This document shows, one piece after another, positions 1 through 7,738 of a stretch of DNA of 34,238 bases. The notes beneath the pieces are model-generated. The model saw only the letters and a program-made list of their open reading frames with translations, did no database searches and was not told the DNA's origin. This stretch comes from Arthrobacter oryzae (lineage in GTDB: Bacteria; Actinomycetota; Actinomycetes; Actinomycetales; Micrococcaceae). Positions within the stretch are counted from its first letter, which is position 1. The number at the start of each line of letters is the position of its first letter. The translations under genes were made by a program, and so were the position numbers. The stretch is from positions 1 to 34,238 of the forward strand of contig NZ_JAUSSM010000023.1 of the NCBI RefSeq assembly GCF_030812315.1, written 5' to 3'.

Positions 1-369
1 CTCACCGGCGCCGTGGCGGCGGTCATGCTGCTGGCCGGCGGCGACGAACCCTCGGAAGCCTTGGCCGGCCTGCAACGCATCACCATCGTCGCAGCGCTAC
101 CGTTCGTCGTCGTCATGCTCCTGCTCTGCTTTGCCCTCGCCAAGGACCTGCGCCGCGATCCCCTGTCCCTGCGACGGCGCCTGGCCACATCCGTCGTCGA
201 ACGGGCCATACGAACCGGCGTGGAACAACACGGCGGCGTTCAGTTCGACCTCGTCACGAAGCATGACTGCGCTGATTCATGCCCGGACCCGGACTCCCAC
301 CAGGGCGGCACCCATACGGGCAGCATCCCCACCGTCGAGACCCGGCAATCGGACCGGAACAGTAAATAG
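1..369 (+). CDS. BCCT-family (betaine/choline/carnitine) transporter, C-terminal part only
   Basis: The gene enters from the left edge, so only about 122 C-terminal residues are present. They show the last membrane helices (a glycine/alanine-rich helix, then one around LPFVVVMLLLCFAL), the cytoplasmic motif AKDLRRDPLSLRRR, and a hydrophilic tail of about 60 residues. The LxxITIVAALPFxxVMLLLCxALxxDLxxDP pattern is typical of the BCCT C-terminus. These carriers take up glycine betaine, choline or carnitine with Na+ or H+, for osmoprotection or catabolism. The substrate cannot be read from this fragment. A 14-bp GC-rich hairpin follows the stop at 390-430. The nearby formaldehyde-fixation genes fit a catabolic role, because demethylation of betaine-type compounds can yield formaldehyde; this is inference. 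Confidence 0.82.
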   Translation, partial: LTGAVAAVMLLAGGDEPSEALAGLQRITIVAALPFVVVMLLLCFALAKDLRRDPLSLRRRLATSVVERAIRTGVEQHGGVQFDLVTKHDCADSCPDPDSHQGGTHTGSIPTVETRQSDRNSK

Positions 370-389
370 ACTCACCGTCAGTCGCAACC

Positions 390-430
390 GCCCGGGTGGC
401 ACGCGGCTTCCTAGCCCGTGCCACCCGGGC
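390..430 (+). terminator. Hairpin terminator after the BCCT gene
   Basis: A perfect 14-bp inverted repeat (arms 390-403 and 417-430, loop 13 nt) begins 21 nt after the transporter stop. There is no T-tract. Such long GC stems are common as intrinsic terminators in high-GC actinobacteria. Confidence 0.7.
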
Positions 431-465
431 ACACCCACCTCCAACACACAGCAAAGGATATCCAC

Positions 466-651
466 ATGCCCCCGCACCACGACCAAGAACAGACCCTCCG
501 GATTAGCAGCAAAGGGAAGGAAACTGTTGATATCCAGTTGCAGTCCTCAAGTCCAGTGACCGTTCGGCTGCAGCTGGACGGGGGCTGCACCTGCCACCAC
601 GACGAAAACCGCCCCGGCTCGTACATTGACAGCGACCTCGGCCCCCGCTGA
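466..651 (+). CDS. Small unknown protein (61 aa) with a C-x-C-H-H stretch
   Basis: The ATG at 466 is preceded by AAAGGA at good spacing. The product is short and hydrophilic, with no signal peptide or membrane segment. Residues 38-50 contain the cluster GGCTCHHDENRPG, so a C-x-C-H-H group that could bind a metal is visible. I do not recognise a family. The gene sits 3' of the BCCT terminator and stops 40 nt before the proposed moaA start, so it could be co-transcribed with the MoaA-MoaD fusion. A GTG at 418 would add 16 residues but lies inside the terminator hairpin, which makes it a poor start. Confidence 0.5.
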   Translation: MPPHHDQEQTLRISSKGKETVDIQLQSSSPVTVRLQLDGGCTCHHDENRPGSYIDSDLGPR

Positions 652-691
652 CCGCGACTGCACCGGCCACGCCGCATCAGCCAGAAAACCC

Positions 692-1912
692 ATGACCGTT
701 CAACTGGGCATCCCAGTACTGCGCCTGGCCAGGAACAACAATCAACGGCCCGCACCTGTATCACGCCCGGCCGGACTGCCTTCGACGTTGCTGGACCGTT
801 TTGGCCGCCACGCAACCGACATGCGGCTGTCCGTCACAGACAAATGCAACCTTCGCTGCACCTATTGCATGCCGGCAGATGGCATGCCTTGGCTACCGAA
901 GGAAGCCGTCATGACAGCAGGTGAGATCGAGAGAATCGTGGGCATCGGCGTCGAGCGCCTGGGTGTGAGGGAACTCCGAATCACTGGAGGAGAGCCTTTG
1001 GTCAGACCGGACCTCGTCGAGGTCATCGCCACACTTCGGGCGCGTCACCCCAAGCTCCCCATCTCCATGACCACCAACGGCGTCGGGCTCGATAAGAAGG
1101 CGGAGGCGCTCGAGGAGGCCGGGCTTACCCGGGTCAATGTTTCCCTGGACTCCCTGCATGAGGAGGTTTTTACCCAACTGACCCGGCGCCCCTTCCTCGG
1201 CAAAGTGCTCGCCGGCGTCGAGGCAGCCCGCGCCGCGGGCCTTGGACCGGTCAAGATCAACGCAGTGCTGATGCGCGGTGTCAACGACCAGGAAGCCCCG
1301 GAGCTGTTGGAGTGGGCCTTGCAGCGAGACTTTGAGCTGCGCTTCATCGAACAAATGCCGCTGGACGCGGAACGCGGCTGGACTGAGCACGGGATGATCA
1401 CGGCCCCTGAGATACACGCCCTGCTGTCCGCAGACTTTGTCCTGGAGCGGGATCGCCGCCAGCGGGACGGAGCACCAGCCGAACGGTTTGAAGTACGACG
1501 ACGGCACGTGGCCACCGGCGAAGCGTCCGGAACTGTTCTGGGAACCGTAGGGATCATTGCATCTGTCAGTGAACCTTTTTGTTCGGACTGCCGGCGTACC
1601 CGCGTCACGGCTGAGGGAAAGATCATGAGGATAAGACCAATGCTCGTTCGCTATTTCGCCGCCGCCTGTGCAGCGGCCGGCGTCGAAGAGGAACACCTCG
1701 ATGTTCCCGACGGCACCACCCTGGACGGACTCATCGCAGTCACGCTGACCGTAGACCGTGGGATAGCGGGAGCGGCTGGCACCGCTCTTTCGCTGGCCGA
1801 AGTCATCACCCGGAGCACGTTCCTACGGAACGAGGTCGCACTGCGGGACCGCGGTGCGGCGCTTAGTGCGGGAGATGTGGTGGATGTCCTGCCGCCCTTC
1901 GCTGGCGGTTAG
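692..1912 (+). CDS. moaA: MoaA-MoaD fusion: GTP 3',8-cyclase lacking its C-terminal part, joined to a molybdopterin synthase sulfur-carrier domain
   Basis: MoaA is a radical-SAM enzyme that converts GTP to the precursor of cyclic pyranopterin monophosphate. MoaD is the thiocarboxylated small subunit of molybdopterin synthase. Residues 52-59 carry the radical-SAM CNLRCTYC motif, and TGGEPLVR follows. The second-cluster region has FCSDCRRTRVTAEGK (C297, C300), but the third cysteine expected near residue 314 is Ile. The MoaA C-terminus, normally some 60-80 residues ending in GG, is absent. From about residue 317 (MLVRYFAAACAAAG) to VLPPFAGG the sequence is a complete ThiS/MoaD beta-grasp domain with its C-terminal GG. 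An in-frame ATG at 1640, preceded by GAGGATAAG, could also make free MoaD. Start 692 was chosen because MTVQLG is a common MoaA start in this group; 626 is possible. No moaE is in the window. Confidence 0.85.
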   Translation: MTVQLGIPVLRLARNNNQRPAPVSRPAGLPSTLLDRFGRHATDMRLSVTDKCNLRCTYCMPADGMPWLPKEAVMTAGEIERIVGIGVERLGVRELRITGGEPLVRPDLVEVIATLRARHPKLPISMTTNGVGLDKKAEALEEAGLTRVNVSLDSLHEEVFTQLTRRPFLGKVLAGVEAARAAGLGPVKINAVLMRGVNDQEAPELLEWALQRDFELRFIEQMPLDAERGWTEHGMITAPEIHALLSADFVLERDRRQRDGAPAERFEVRRRHVATGEASGTVLGTVGIIASVSEPFCSDCRRTRVTAEGKIMRIRPMLVRYFAAACAAAGVEEEHLDVPDGTTLDGLIAVTLTVDRGIAGAAGTALSLAEVITRSTFLRNEVALRDRGAALSAGDVVDVLPPFAGG

Positions 1913-1968
1913 TGCATCAAAACCTGCAAGGGCCACACCGGGGACGAGCGCAAACTTGCCTCTCCGCC

Positions 1969-3297
1969 TCAGCGCAGCCCGTAGCTGGTTGCCAGTGCAA
2001 TTGCTTCCGTACGAGAGCTGACGCCCATCTTCCGGAAGATGTTTCCCACGTGGAACTTCACCGTATTCTCACTGATGTTGAGGGCGCCCGCGATTGACCT
2101 GTTCCGCTGACCCGACGCAAGATGCTGCAGCACTTCCAGCTCACGGCTGCCCAGGTTCCATGCACTTACGTCGCCAGGAGCAGTCTGCGGGGCGTCCAAC
2201 GGAAGTGTCACGGACACATCGGCCCCCCAGCCGGGCATGACATCCACCTGCATTCTTCCATCCAGGGCCTGGACCCTGCGGTCCAGCCTGCCCAGACTTG
2301 ATGCGTCGGCGGACAGGGCGCCGCCTCCGTCGTCGCGGACATTGATCAGCAAATTTTCGCCGTCGCAGTCCCACTGTGCCCGGACTCTGCGAACCTCAGG
2401 CTGGTCCAGCATGGCCAGCAGCAAGCCCCGCACAATGGCCCGGGCTGCGTGGGCGACTTCCCCCGGAAGCGCCCGTCCGTTCAGGGGAGGCTCGACGAAC
2501 TGCACTTCCACCCCGCTGAAACGCGTCAGCGGAAGAAGGTCTTCGCGGAGGCGCTCGAACGCCCTGGCTACCGGCTCTTCGACCAGGTCCGTGGTCCTGT
2601 CGCTCAGAGTGCGCAGCCGCACAAGGGCTTTGGCCACCAGATCAGTGGCTGCTGCACGTGATGCGGAGTCGTTGAGCTCCGTTGACCGCAACGCCCCGGC
2701 CACGATCTCAAGCGTCGTCGCGTGCTGGTCCACCAACTCGGACGTCACCCGTAGGCGTTCGGCAGACGCCGCCCTGGATTCCAGCAAGTATGCGGGCGGA
2801 GCATCCGCAACCTTTTCGTGGATTCTGCGCGCGGCAAGGTGCCAGAGGTACTTGACGATGTCGCCTTCAGCGTCCACGCCGCCCCCTTCAGCGTCGTGCA
2901 CAACAGGGTCCGTGACCACCAGCAAGGCCCTGCTTGAGAGGTAATTCATCGCGAGCACCGGGCGTTCCTGTGCCGCAATCACGGCATCCCCGCGCCAGGG
3001 TTCTTCCCCCTTGAGGGCAGCACAAAGGCTGTCCAACTCGTCGATCGACACACCTGAAATGATGCTCTCCAACCCGGCCTTTTTCTGCGGCCTCCCGGTG
3101 CAGTCCTCGGTGAAAATCACCAGGGCGGTGCTGGCGAGATAAGGAGCCAGCGCCTCCCGCAGCTCTTCCGCTATGGAAGTCAGCGGCGCGTTCGCCACCG
3201 CCGCAATGGACCGCAGCAGCGGCCAGGGCAAGCCCGGGACGCTCGGACTACGGTGCGGTATGAGGGGCGAGAGCCTGTCCACTGGCGATCTGGTCAT
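1969..3297 (-). CDS. LuxR-type HTH regulator with an N-terminal sensory region and a histidine-kinase-like ATPase domain
   Basis: This product of about 442 residues is cytoplasmic, with no membrane helices. Residues about 1-170 look like an unassigned sensory region. About 180-260 are helical and resemble a histidine-kinase dimerisation segment without an obvious phospho-acceptor His. About 265-365 form a HATPase_c-like domain with a DDGGG box (NVRDDGGGALS). The last 65 residues are a LuxR/GerE HTH (SRELEVLQHLASGQRNRSIA, then ISENTVKFHVGNIFRKMGV). This layout makes it a one-protein signal integrator rather than a classical response regulator. It is divergent from hxlB-hxlA and is their likely regulator (inference). 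The ATG at 3297 has GAAAG upstream; GTG 3303 is an alternative. An inverted repeat overlaps this start region. Confidence 0.82.
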   Translation of the reverse strand: MTRSPVDRLSPLIPHRSPSVPGLPWPLLRSIAAVANAPLTSIAEELREALAPYLASTALVIFTEDCTGRPQKKAGLESIISGVSIDELDSLCAALKGEEPWRGDAVIAAQERPVLAMNYLSSRALLVVTDPVVHDAEGGGVDAEGDIVKYLWHLAARRIHEKVADAPPAYLLESRAASAERLRVTSELVDQHATTLEIVAGALRSTELNDSASRAAATDLVAKALVRLRTLSDRTTDLVEEPVARAFERLREDLLPLTRFSGVEVQFVEPPLNGRALPGEVAHAARAIVRGLLLAMLDQPEVRRVRAQWDCDGENLLINVRDDGGGALSADASSLGRLDRRVQALDGRMQVDVMPGWGADVSVTLPLDAPQTAPGDVSAWNLGSRELEVLQHLASGQRNRSIAGALNISENTVKFHVGNIFRKMGVSSRTEAIALATSYGLR

Positions 3298-3302
3298 GGG
3301 CA

Positions 3303-3337
3303 CTTTCGGTAGGAGCAGGAAAGGGACTACCGAAAAG
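3303..3337. promoter_or_regulatory. Inverted repeat in the luxR-type/hxlB divergent intergenic region
   Basis: The arms CTTTCGGTAG (3303-3312) and CTACCGAAAAG (3327-3337) are inverted copies apart from one extra A, with 14 nt between them. The left arm touches the start region of the regulator. The position fits an operator controlling one or both divergent genes, possibly by autoregulation. Function is inferred from position only. Confidence 0.4.
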
Positions 3338-3450
3338 TATAGCCATAACCACCATTAGCGGGCGTTACACCCATACCAAAGCAGCGGCAGAATTGATGAC
3401 GGATACATCCCAGATGGATGGACGCCTCCAACAGAGCGAAGGAAACAACT

Positions 3451-4047
3451 ATGGTTCCAACAGCACTCGGTTCATCGGACCGACTTAGCGCCGGGGCAAT
3501 TCTCCAGAACTTGGCCCTCATAGCCGGCGAGATCAGTCGCACAGCAGCCCAGGTGGATGGAGACCGTCTGGAAGCAATGACGGAATCCATCCGTTCCGCC
3601 GACAGGGTTTTCCTCGCCGGTGCCGGCCGCAGCGGCCTCGTCCTCCGCATGGCCGCCATGCGGCTGATGCATCTCGGCCTCAACGTCCACGTCGCGGGTG
3701 ACACCACGACTCCTGCCATCCGCGCCGGCGATCTGCTTCTGGTCGCTTCGGGATCCGGCTCCACTTCGGGCGTGGTCAAGGCGGCCGAAACGGCTGCGGC
3801 AGCCGGTGCCCGGGTGGCCGCGGTGACCACCAACCCCGACTCCCGCCTCGCAGACTTGGCGGATTCGCTGGTGGTGGTGCCTGCGGCACAAAAAACAGAC
3901 CACGGCTCCGGCGTCAGCCGCCAATACTCCGGGAGCCTCTTCGAGCAGGTCCTCTTCGTCCTGACCGAATCCATCTTCCAGACCCTGTGGAACCACACCG
4001 ACGCACCGGCTGAAGAGCTCTGGCTTCGGCACGCAAACCTGGAATAA
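3451..4047 (+). CDS. hxlB: 6-phospho-3-hexuloisomerase (PHI), ribulose monophosphate pathway
   Basis: PHI is a SIS-domain enzyme that isomerises D-arabino-3-hexulose 6-phosphate to fructose 6-phosphate, the second step of formaldehyde fixation. The 198 residues match the usual family length. SIS motifs are visible: FLAGAGRSG near residues 54-62, VAGDTTTPAI, and LLVASGSGSTSGVV, which bind the sugar phosphate. The C-terminal GSLFEQVLFVLTES is also typical of PHI. ATG 3451 was chosen because GAAGGA lies about 8 nt upstream; the upstream in-frame ATG at 3418 has no ribosome site. hxlA follows after 48 nt, so the two are probably one operon. They read divergently from the LuxR-type regulator. Confidence 0.93.
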   Translation: MVPTALGSSDRLSAGAILQNLALIAGEISRTAAQVDGDRLEAMTESIRSADRVFLAGAGRSGLVLRMAAMRLMHLGLNVHVAGDTTTPAIRAGDLLLVASGSGSTSGVVKAAETAAAAGARVAAVTTNPDSRLADLADSLVVVPAAQKTDHGSGVSRQYSGSLFEQVLFVLTESIFQTLWNHTDAPAEELWLRHANLE

Positions 4048-4095
4048 GTTCCCACCCGCCTCACCACTACCCATAACAACAGAAAGAGAAACATC

Positions 4096-4719
4096 ATGAA
4101 GCTTCAGGTAGCAATGGACCTCCTGACCACCGAAGACGCACTCGAGCTGGCCGGCAAGGTCGCCGAGTACGTCGACATCATCGAACTCGGTACCCCGCTG
4201 ATCAAGGCTGCCGGACTCACCGCTGTCACCGCCGTCAAGCAGGCCCACCCTGACAAGATCGTCTTCGCCGACATGAAGACCATGGACGCCGGAGAACTCG
4301 AAGCCGACATCGCCTTCAAGGCCGGCGCCGACCTTGTCTCCGTGCTGGGAAGCTCCGACGATTCGACCATCGCCGGTGCCGTGAAGGCGGCCCGTGCACA
4401 CAACAAGGGCATCGTCGTTGACCTCATTGGTGTGCCGGACAAGGTCACCCGCGCCAAAGAGGCACGGGCGCTCGGCGCCAAGTTCGTAGAGTTCCACGCA
4501 GGGCTGGACGAGCAAGCGAAGCCTGGCTTCGACCTGAACGGACTGCTCAGCGCCGGCGCCGAAGCACGCGTCCCCTTCTCGGTTGCCGGCGGCGTCAACC
4601 TCTCCACCATCGAAGCCGTCCAGCGGGCGGGGGCTGAGGTAGCCGTAGCCGGCGGCGCCATCTACGGTGCAGCCGACCCCGCACTGGCAGCCAAGGAACT
4701 CAAGGCCGCCATCGCCTGA
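4096..4719 (+). CDS. hxlA: 3-hexulose-6-phosphate synthase (HPS), formaldehyde-fixing enzyme
   Basis: HPS condenses formaldehyde with ribulose 5-phosphate to give 3-hexulose 6-phosphate. It belongs to the OMP-decarboxylase (TIM-barrel) superfamily. The 207 residues show the family signatures in order: LQVAMDLLT at the start (catalytic Asp), IELGTPLIK, FADMKTMDAGE (the D-x-K-x-x-D active-site motif), VVDLIG, EFHAGLDEQ, and VAGGVNLSTI followed by GGAIYG for phosphate binding. AGAAAGAG precedes the ATG. It follows hxlB and is closed by a 12-bp hairpin. Depending on other enzymes the pair serves formaldehyde detoxification or assimilation. Confidence 0.95.
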   Translation: MKLQVAMDLLTTEDALELAGKVAEYVDIIELGTPLIKAAGLTAVTAVKQAHPDKIVFADMKTMDAGELEADIAFKAGADLVSVLGSSDDSTIAGAVKAARAHNKGIVVDLIGVPDKVTRAKEARALGAKFVEFHAGLDEQAKPGFDLNGLLSAGAEARVPFSVAGGVNLSTIEAVQRAGAEVAVAGGAIYGAADPALAAKELKAAIA

Positions 4720-4736
4720 TTCCCACCCAAGACGTT

Positions 4737-4764
4737 GCGGCCGGCACCGGAAGGTGCCGGCCGC
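4737..4764 (+). terminator. Perfect 12-bp hairpin with GGAA tetraloop after hxlA
   Basis: The arms GCGGCCGGCACC (4737-4748) and GGTGCCGGCCGC (4753-4764) pair perfectly around a GGAA loop, 17 nt after the hxlA stop. It has no T-tract, so it may be a full terminator or a partial one that attenuates read-through into zwf 55 nt downstream. Confidence 0.7.
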
Positions 4765-4819
4765 CGCTCTGGTAGGGCACCCCTCAGCCCGATATTTTGT
4801 CCGCCCAAGAAAGCAGCCA

Positions 4820-6370
4820 ATGCCAGATACCCTCGTCCGGTCACTCCGAACAAGAAATCCGCTGCGGGATCCGCGTGACCGTCGTCTGAATCGGATTGCG
4901 GGTCCGTCGTCGTTGGTGCTTTTTGGGGTGACCGGGGATCTTGCCCGCAAGAAGTTGATGCCGGCCGTGTATGACCTGGCCAATCGTGGCCTGCTGCCGC
5001 CGAGCTTTGCCCTGGTGGGCTTTGGCCGGCGGCAGTGGGACAACGAGGACTTCGCCGCCGAGGTGAAGTCCTCGGTGCAGGCGTACGCCCGTACGCCGTT
5101 TGACGAGGCGGTGTGGAACCAGCTGTCGGAGGGCATCCGCTTTGTCCGGGGGGAGTTCGACGACGACGACGCCTTTGAGCGGCTCGGCGACACGATCGAT
5201 GAACTGGACGAGCAGCGCGGAACGCGCGGTAACCATGCGTTCTACCTGTCGATCCCGCCGAAGGCGTTTGAGCAGGTCTGCCGGCAGCTGTCCAAGCACG
5301 GGCTGGCGCAGGCCGAGGGTGAGAAGTGGCGCCGGGTGGTGATCGAGAAGCCGTTCGGTCATGACCTGGAGTCGGCCCGGCAGCTGAACGACATTGTGGA
5401 GTCCGTTTTCCCGCCGGATGCCGTGTTCCGGATCGACCACTACCTGGGCAAGGAAACGGTCCAGAACATCCTGGCCCTGCGCTTTGCCAACCAGCTGTTC
5501 GAACCGCTCTGGAACGCCAACTACGTGGACCATGTCCAGATCACCATGGCCGAGGACATCGGCACCGGCGGCCGCGCAGGCTACTACGACGGTGTGGGCG
5601 CGGCCCGCGACGTCATCCAGAACCACCTGCTCCAGCTCCTGGCCCTGACGGCCATGGAGGAGCCCATTTCCTTCAACGCGGACGACCTGCGTGCGGAGAA
5701 GGAAAAAGTCCTGGCTGCGGTCAAGCTCCCGGAGGACCTGTCCACCCATTCGGCCCGGGGCCAGTTTGCCGGCGGCTGGCAGGGCGGCGAGGAAGTGCAG
5801 GGATACCTGGAGGAAGAGGGCATTCCGGCTGACTCCACCACGGAAACCTACGCGGCCATCCGGGTGGACATCCACACCCGGCGCTGGTCCGGTGTGCCGT
5901 TCTACCTGCGGGCCGGCAAGCACCTGGGCCGCCGGGTGACGGAAATCGCCGTGGTGTTCAAGCGCGCCCCCAACCTGCTGTTCCGCGATCACGCCGACGA
6001 CGACTTCGGCCAGAACGCCGTGGTCATCCGGGTCCAGCCCGATGAGGGCGCCACGATCCGGTTCGGCTCCAAGGTCCCCGGCACACAGATGGAAGTCCGC
6101 GACGTGACCATGGACTTCGGCTACGGACACTCGTTCACCGAGTCCAGCCCGGAAGCCTACGAACGGCTCATCCTGGACGTGCTGCTGGGCGAACCGCCGC
6201 TGTTCCCCCGGCACGCCGAAGTGGAACTGTCCTGGAAGATCCTGGATCCCTTTGAAGAATACTGGGCCGGCCTCGGCGAACAGCCCGAGCCCTACGCGCC
6301 CGGAAGCTGGGGCCCTGCCTCGGCCGACGAGCTGCTTGCCCGCGACGGACGAACCTGGAGAAGGCCATGA
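4820..6370 (+). CDS. zwf: Glucose-6-phosphate dehydrogenase
   Basis: Zwf oxidises glucose 6-phosphate to 6-phosphogluconolactone with NADP+ or NAD+. The 516 residues match actinobacterial Zwf. The N-terminal Rossmann motif is VLFGVTGDLARKKLMPA, and the substrate-binding/active-site motif RIDHYLGKETVQN lies in the middle with VIEKPFGHD before it. The C-terminal domain continues through PFYLRAGKHLGRR to EEYW. ATG 4820 follows AAGAAAG. It overlaps opcA by 4 nt (ATGA), so the two are co-translated. Being next to hxlBA suggests the dissimilatory ribulose-monophosphate cycle, in which Zwf oxidises hexose phosphate made from formaldehyde (inference). Confidence 0.96.
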   Translation: MPDTLVRSLRTRNPLRDPRDRRLNRIAGPSSLVLFGVTGDLARKKLMPAVYDLANRGLLPPSFALVGFGRRQWDNEDFAAEVKSSVQAYARTPFDEAVWNQLSEGIRFVRGEFDDDDAFERLGDTIDELDEQRGTRGNHAFYLSIPPKAFEQVCRQLSKHGLAQAEGEKWRRVVIEKPFGHDLESARQLNDIVESVFPPDAVFRIDHYLGKETVQNILALRFANQLFEPLWNANYVDHVQITMAEDIGTGGRAGYYDGVGAARDVIQNHLLQLLALTAMEEPISFNADDLRAEKEKVLAAVKLPEDLSTHSARGQFAGGWQGGEEVQGYLEEEGIPADSTTETYAAIRVDIHTRRWSGVPFYLRAGKHLGRRVTEIAVVFKRAPNLLFRDHADDDFGQNAVVIRVQPDEGATIRFGSKVPGTQMEVRDVTMDFGYGHSFTESSPEAYERLILDVLLGEPPLFPRHAEVELSWKILDPFEEYWAGLGEQPEPYAPGSWGPASADELLARDGRTWRRP

Positions 6371-7356
6371 TCGTAGATCTTCCCGACACCACCACCTCGG
6401 CCATCTCCAAGAAGATCATGTCCCTGCGCGAGCAGGGCGGCGTGATTGCCCTGGGCCGGGTCCTGACGCTCGTGGTGGTCACCAAGTCCGGGCTGGAAGA
6501 GGAGGCCATTGAAGCGGCCAACGACGCCAGCCGGGAACACCCCTGCCGGATCATCGTCCTCGCCGACGCCGGCGCCAAGGCACCGACCCGGCTCGACGCC
6601 CAGATCCGCGTGGGCGGCGACGCCGGCGCCTCCGAGGTCATTGTGCTCCGCGGCTACGGAGAACTGGCTGAGGAAAGCGAATCCCTGGTCGCCGCGCTGC
6701 TGCTCCCCGATGCGCCGATCGTGGCCTGGTGGCCGCACGGGGCACCGAAGAGCGCCTGCGAGACCTCCATCGGCCGGATCGCCCACCGCCGGATCACCGA
6801 CTCCGCCAACGAGGAGGACCCGCAGCGGGCACTGGACAACATCCGCAACACCTACAAAGCCGGCGACACCGACCTCGCCTGGACCCGCCTCACCAACTGG
6901 CGGATCCAGCTGGCCGCGGTCCTGGACCAGGTCGACTCCTCCCCCGTCACGGCAGTCGCCGTCGAAGGCGCCTCGGACTCCCCCAGCACCCTGCTCCTCG
7001 CAGCGTGGCTGACACTATCCCTGGACGCACCCGTCACCATCGTGGCCGACCCCGCCGGCACCGGCATCCGCCGCGTCCGGCTGAGCCGTGCCAGCGGCGA
7101 CGTCCAGCTCTTCCGGCCCGGACTGTCCGTGGCCGAACTCACCCAGCCCGGGCAACCCGCCCAGCGCATCTCGCTGCCACGCCGCAGCCTCCGCGACTGC
7201 CTCGCCGAAGAACTCCGCCGGCTCGACCCCGACGAAGTCTTCGGCCAGGTGGTCCGGACATTGGAGCGGTCACATAAGAACACCGACGCCATCGGAACCG
7301 AACCTGCCGATCGCGAACTGGCTGACATCCCGCTAGGGCGCTTAGTCCATGCCTAG
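6367..7356 (+). CDS. opcA: Glucose-6-phosphate dehydrogenase assembly protein OpcA
   Basis: OpcA is needed for assembly or full activity of glucose-6-phosphate dehydrogenase in cyanobacteria and actinobacteria. The 329 residues begin MIVDLPDTTTSAISKK and contain GGVIALGRVLTLVV, the segment APIVAWWPHGAP and the domain beginning LAWTRLTNWR, all typical of actinobacterial OpcA. The start overlaps the zwf stop as ATGA. The common third partner pgl (6-phosphogluconolactonase) is not downstream; a small membrane-protein gene follows instead, so this is a shortened version of the usual tal-pgi-zwf-opcA-pgl block. Confidence 0.94.
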   Translation: MIVDLPDTTTSAISKKIMSLREQGGVIALGRVLTLVVVTKSGLEEEAIEAANDASREHPCRIIVLADAGAKAPTRLDAQIRVGGDAGASEVIVLRGYGELAEESESLVAALLLPDAPIVAWWPHGAPKSACETSIGRIAHRRITDSANEEDPQRALDNIRNTYKAGDTDLAWTRLTNWRIQLAAVLDQVDSSPVTAVAVEGASDSPSTLLLAAWLTLSLDAPVTIVADPAGTGIRRVRLSRASGDVQLFRPGLSVAELTQPGQPAQRISLPRRSLRDCLAEELRRLDPDEVFGQVVRTLERSHKNTDAIGTEPADRELADIPLGRLVHA

Positions 7357-7552
7357 CGATCCGTACGAGCCGGTTATCCCAAGCGACTGGCTCCAGCCCA
7401 ACGACTGTAGCGACAACGAGCTTGCCGCAACCGGCTACCGCTACCCGGGACGGAAGCTAAAGAAGGCCATCGAAGGATGGGTGGTCGGAGTTCTCGGGGC
7501 TATCGCCATATTCGGAGCGACTTATGCTTCCTTCGCGTATTCCTGCTGGTGA
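7349..7552 (+). CDS. Small protein (67 aa) with one C-terminal membrane helix
   Basis: The ATG overlaps the last 8 nt of opcA, and AGGGCG lies about 10 nt upstream inside opcA. The product has an acidic/proline-rich N-terminal half and a basic stretch (GRKLKKAIEG), then a helix of about 20 residues (WVVGVLGAIAIFGATYASFA) ending SCW. This is the layout of a tail-anchored protein. I do not recognise it. Overlap with opcA suggests coupling, but the ORF could be fortuitous. The 272 nt that follow hold no gene apart from the promoter near 7740-7772. Confidence 0.45.
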   Translation: MPSDPYEPVIPSDWLQPNDCSDNELAATGYRYPGRKLKKAIEGWVVGVLGAIAIFGATYASFAYSCW

Positions 7553-7738
7553 CGCCGTGCCTGCGCAGGGTCTTAAGACACAACGGCAAGCCGCCGGTGC
7601 GACGTAGTGGTCCGAGAGTTTTGAGAGCCGCGGTCAGGGCCGCCTCGGTGCCTCGGAAATTTGAATTCTTCTCTGCAAAGCCACGCAGATGGCAGCTCGA
7701 CTGCCTCGTACCGTTATTCGTCTAAATTCCCCGTATAT

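Noticed and set aside
3472..5193. A 573-codon minus-strand frame across hxlB, hxlA and zwf
   Set aside because: All three plus-strand genes are clear by motif; the minus frame is a GC-rich shadow.
4841..6214. A 457-codon minus-strand frame opposite zwf
   Set aside because: Shadow of zwf; no start site or protein-like motifs.
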